DNA of 8,238 nt, taken from assembly GCA_024278285.1 (NCBI GenBank), contig JAJRTM010000293.1, positions 1-8,238 of the forward strand. The letters run 5' to 3'. The first letter of the stretch is position 1, and each line of letters opens with the position of its first letter. The translations under genes were made by a program, and so were the position numbers. Of this stretch, positions 5,597-8,238 are shown one piece after another. Origin of the DNA: Planctomycetota bacterium (lineage in GTDB: Bacteria; Planctomycetota; Planctomycetia; Planctomycetales; Planctomycetaceae). The notes under the pieces are model-generated. The model made no database searches. It had not been told where the DNA came from and saw only the letters and a list, made by a program, of their open reading frames with translations.

Positions 5597-8238
5597 TGAA
5601 AATTAAACTTGCTGTTTCTGCTTTGATTTTCGCGTTCGCTTTTTCAGCACAAGCCGGTGCTGAAGACCTGGTCAGTTTTGGCGACGAGATTCGCCCGATT
5701 CTTTCTAAGAAATGCTTCGCTTGTCACGGGCCAGATCCCGGACCAAGAGTCGGTGGATTTCGTCTCGACAAGAAAGAGTCAGCATTGGGAGTTGGCGACT
5801 CTGAGGAAGAAAAGATCATCGTGCCTGGTAATCTGGAAGCCAGTGGCATGATTATCAGAATTCTTTCTGACGACCCCGATGTGAAAATGCCTCCCGCCGA
5901 TTCTGAAAAGCCTCTCACGCCGGAAGAAATTGCAAAGCTAAAACTCTGGGTCAGGCAGGGGGCCGAGTGGCAGCAGCATTGGTCGTATCTGGTTCCGGTT
6001 AAGGAGAAATTGCCTGAAGTCAAACAGAGTGAGTGGGTGAAAAATCCGCTGGATCGATTCATTCTGGCACGTCTTGAAAAAGAAAAGTTGGCTCCCGGCA
6101 AACAGGCTGATCGGATCACGTTATTAAGAAGAGTCTCTCTCGATTTAACGGGATTGCCTCCCACGCCTGAAGAGATCAGCAATTTCCTAAAAGATCAATC
6201 TCCCAACGCTTACGAGAAAGTGGTTGATCGTTTACTTGCTTCTCCTCGCTACGGCGAAAACATGGCGCGGTACTGGCTTGATGCGGCCCGCTATGGCGAT
6301 ACGCATGGTTTACATCTGGATAATTATCGGGAAATGTGGCCGTACCGCGACTGGGTCGTGCGAGCCTTCAATAAAAACATGCCTTACGATCAATTTGTTA
6401 TCGAGCAAATTGCAGGAGATTTGCTTGAGGATCCAACGCAAGACCAGCTTATCGCAACCGGGTACAACCGATGTCATGTGACCACCAACGAGGGCGGGTC
6501 GATTGCCGAAGAGGTTTACGTCCGAAATGTTGTTGACCGTATTAACACCCTTGGCACCGTTTTTCTCGGAACGAATTTTGATTGCAGTCGCTGTCACGAT
6601 CATAAATTCGATCCCTTCACGCAGCACGATTTCTATTCTCTGTTTGCCTACTTCAACAGTATGGATGGCAACCCGCTTGATGGAAACAAAAAAGATCCTG
6701 CACCGGTATTGCATGTAACTACTGCCCAGCAGAAAACAGAACTTGCGCAGTACGACACCAAACTGGCTGCACTCAATAAATCTCTCGCTGCGATGTCTCC
6801 ACGTATCGATAAATTACAAAAAGAATGGGAAGCAAAGACGCTCAAGCAAAGCAAGCAAAAAGATTCTGTCGCTTCAAGTTGGCTCGTACTCACGCCTGAA
6901 AAATTCGAGTCTCATGGGGGAGCCACCTTAAAACTGCTTGGCGATCAATCTCTGCTGGCCAGCGGCGAGAATCCTTCTAAGGAAGTTTATGAAGTTCAGG
7001 CAACTGTACCAGAGACAGGCTGGCTTACCATTCGCCTGGAAGGTTTAATTGATCCTTCGCTAACAAACGGCGGGGCAGGGCGAAGTCCAAACAGTAATGT
7101 TGTCCTCAGCGAATTTGAAGCGTACGTCGCTTCTCCGGAGAGTCCTGAAAAATGGCAGCCGATTAAATTTCGCACCGCACAGGCAGATTACGAACAGACA
7201 AATGGCGATTTCAAAGTATTGAACGCGATCGATGGAAAACGAGAAACCGGCTGGGCGATTGCAGGGCACGAAAAGAAGGAAAATCGTGTTGCCTATTTCG
7301 TCGCAGAGAAACCATTCGGTTTTGAAGCAGGCACACAAATGAAAATTGTATTGAAGCACGAATCTCAATACGGTCAGCACCAATTCGGACGATTTCGTCT
7401 TTCGATTAACAAGCAGAACCCGATTATCTCACAAACGCCAAAAGAGATTCTCGCGATCCTTAAAAAAGAAGCAAAAGATCGAAATGATAAACAGAAAGCA
7501 CAATTGAAAAAATATTACCGAGATAAAGTTGTCAGCGATAAAGAATTTGTGACTTCGAATAATGAGAAAAACAGCCTGCAAAAAACTCGAGATGATTACT
7601 ACAACAAAATCCCCACAACATTAATTTTCAAAGAGAAAAAGGAAAAGAAAAAGTCCTACATCCTCAAACGTGGCGAATACGATCAGCACCTCGATGAAGT
7701 GACTCGTCGCACACCTCTTTCGCTTCCGTCGATGAAAAAAGAGTGGAGCAATGATCGCCTGGGCTTAGCGAAATGGTTGACCGATGCAGAAAACCCACTA
7801 ATGGCTCGTGTGACTGTGAATCGTTTTTGGCAGCAGCCGTTCGGCACGGGGCTGGTCAAAACCGCGGCTGACTTTGGGTCGCAGGGAGCGCCACCCAGCC
7901 ATCCGGAACTACTCGATTGGCTCGCTGTTGATTTTCGTGAATCCAATTGGAATGTCAAAAACCTTTTCAAAACGATGGTGATGTCAGCTACGTATCAACA
8001 GTCCTCAAAATTGACTCCCGAACTGTTCGAGAAAGATGCCGAAAATCGACTTTATGCACGCGGTCCTCGCTTCAGGCTTGATGCAGAACCGCTTCGTGAT
8101 CAGGCGCTGTTTGTTTCTGGCTTGCTGGTAGAAAAAAGAGGAGGGCCAAGTGTCAAACCACCACAACCAGATGGATTGTGGTTTTCCGTTGGCTACACTG
8201 GTTCAAACACAGCTCGCTTCAAACCCGACACCGGACCG
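5593..8238 (+). CDS. PSD1-type protein: planctomycete cytochrome c + DUF1549 + DUF1553 (C-terminus beyond the window)
   Basis: The frame stays open for 882 codons to the window edge; relatives usually have about 1000 or more residues, so the last part of DUF1553 is missing. A Sec signal peptide (KIKLAVSALIFAFAFSAQA) is followed by a c-type haem domain with C41-F-A-C44-H45 and the probable axial Met99 in KMPPAD. DUF1549 spans about 151-360 (NPLDRFILARL, LLRRVSLDLTGLPPTPEE, YGENMARYWLDAARYGDTHG) and ends with a second CxxCH, C331-S-R-C334-H335, in CSRCHDHKFDP. Then come a coiled-coil-like stretch (377-415), a beta-rich insert resembling a discoidin/galactose-binding fold (about 437-605), a lysine-rich helical linker (610-690), and DUF1553 from about 715 (NPLMARVTVNRFWQQPFG, HPELLDWLA, SATYQQSS). 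Probable role: exported haem-containing partner of DUF1501. Substrate unknown. No frameshift was seen. Confidence 0.95.
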   Translation, partial: MMKIKLAVSALIFAFAFSAQAGAEDLVSFGDEIRPILSKKCFACHGPDPGPRVGGFRLDKKESALGVGDSEEEKIIVPGNLEASGMIIRILSDDPDVKMPPADSEKPLTPEEIAKLKLWVRQGAEWQQHWSYLVPVKEKLPEVKQSEWVKNPLDRFILARLEKEKLAPGKQADRITLLRRVSLDLTGLPPTPEEISNFLKDQSPNAYEKVVDRLLASPRYGENMARYWLDAARYGDTHGLHLDNYREMWPYRDWVVRAFNKNMPYDQFVIEQIAGDLLEDPTQDQLIATGYNRCHVTTNEGGSIAEEVYVRNVVDRINTLGTVFLGTNFDCSRCHDHKFDPFTQHDFYSLFAYFNSMDGNPLDGNKKDPAPVLHVTTAQQKTELAQYDTKLAALNKSLAAMSPRIDKLQKEWEAKTLKQSKQKDSVASSWLVLTPEKFESHGGATLKLLGDQSLLASGENPSKEVYEVQATVPETGWLTIRLEGLIDPSLTNGGAGRSPNSNVVLSEFEAYVASPESPEKWQPIKFRTAQADYEQTNGDFKVLNAIDGKRETGWAIAGHEKKENRVAYFVAEKPFGFEAGTQMKIVLKHESQYGQHQFGRFRLSINKQNPIISQTPKEILAILKKEAKDRNDKQKAQLKKYYRDKVVSDKEFVTSNNEKNSLQKTRDDYYNKIPTTLIFKEKKEKKKSYILKRGEYDQHLDEVTRRTPLSLPSMKKEWSNDRLGLAKWLTDAENPLMARVTVNRFWQQPFGTGLVKTAADFGSQGAPPSHPELLDWLAVDFRESNWNVKNLFKTMVMSATYQQSSKLTPELFEKDAENRLYARGPRFRLDAEPLRDQALFVSGLLVEKRGGPSVKPPQPDGLWFSVGYTGSNTARFKPDTGP

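Noticed and set aside
5724..6182. Minus-strand frame of 152 codons
   Set aside because: Antisense to the haem and DUF1549 part of PSD1, which has clear motifs; low-complexity Ser/Arg-rich composition.

Overview
The window looks like chromosomal DNA from a planctomycete, probably of moderate GC. It carries three long genes of the secreted families that are strongly expanded in Planctomycetes: two DUF1501 proteins with Tat signals, and one 'planctomycete cytochrome c + DUF1549 + DUF1553' protein (PSD1 type). The other genes are a small single-pass membrane protein, a secreted alpha/beta-hydrolase, and the start of a probable membrane protein leaving the left edge. I see no CRISPR array, tRNA, rRNA, transposase or phage gene.

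Layout. 1-154 (-) is the N-terminus of a probable membrane protein running off the left edge. 155-676 has no full gene. It holds a composite inverted-repeat element (171-307), a GC-rich palindrome near 400, and a 13-codon reading frame at 522-563 behind an almost perfect Shine-Dalgarno. 677-2200 (+) is a DUF1501 protein followed after 47 bases by a 136-residue membrane protein (2248-2658, +), probably co-transcribed. 2659-2870 is a convergent gap filled by a MITE-like element (2676-2833) with long inverted arms. On the minus strand, DUF1501 (5276-3807) and a secreted esterase-like hydrolase (3752-2871) are 54 bases apart and probably form one transcript. 5277-5592 is a divergent control region with one good sigma70-like promoter in each direction, an inverted repeat around the rightward promoter, a leader hairpin and a short upstream reading frame. 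5593-8238 (+) is the PSD1 gene, open at the right edge without its C-terminus.

How the genes may work together. PSD1 proteins (haem-binding N-terminus) and DUF1501 proteins (alkaline-phosphatase-like fold, Tat-exported) usually occur as neighbours, often in one operon. Here the pair at 3807-8238 is divergent and shares one control region, and the DUF1501 side also carries a hydrolase. This suggests a co-regulated exported module, perhaps for breaking down a complex organic substrate, but the substrate cannot be read from the sequence. The DUF1501 gene at 677-2200 has no PSD1 partner in view and is linked to an uncharacterised small membrane protein instead. The window is therefore mostly familiar planctomycete biology. 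The least explained parts are the intergenic structures and the small genes.
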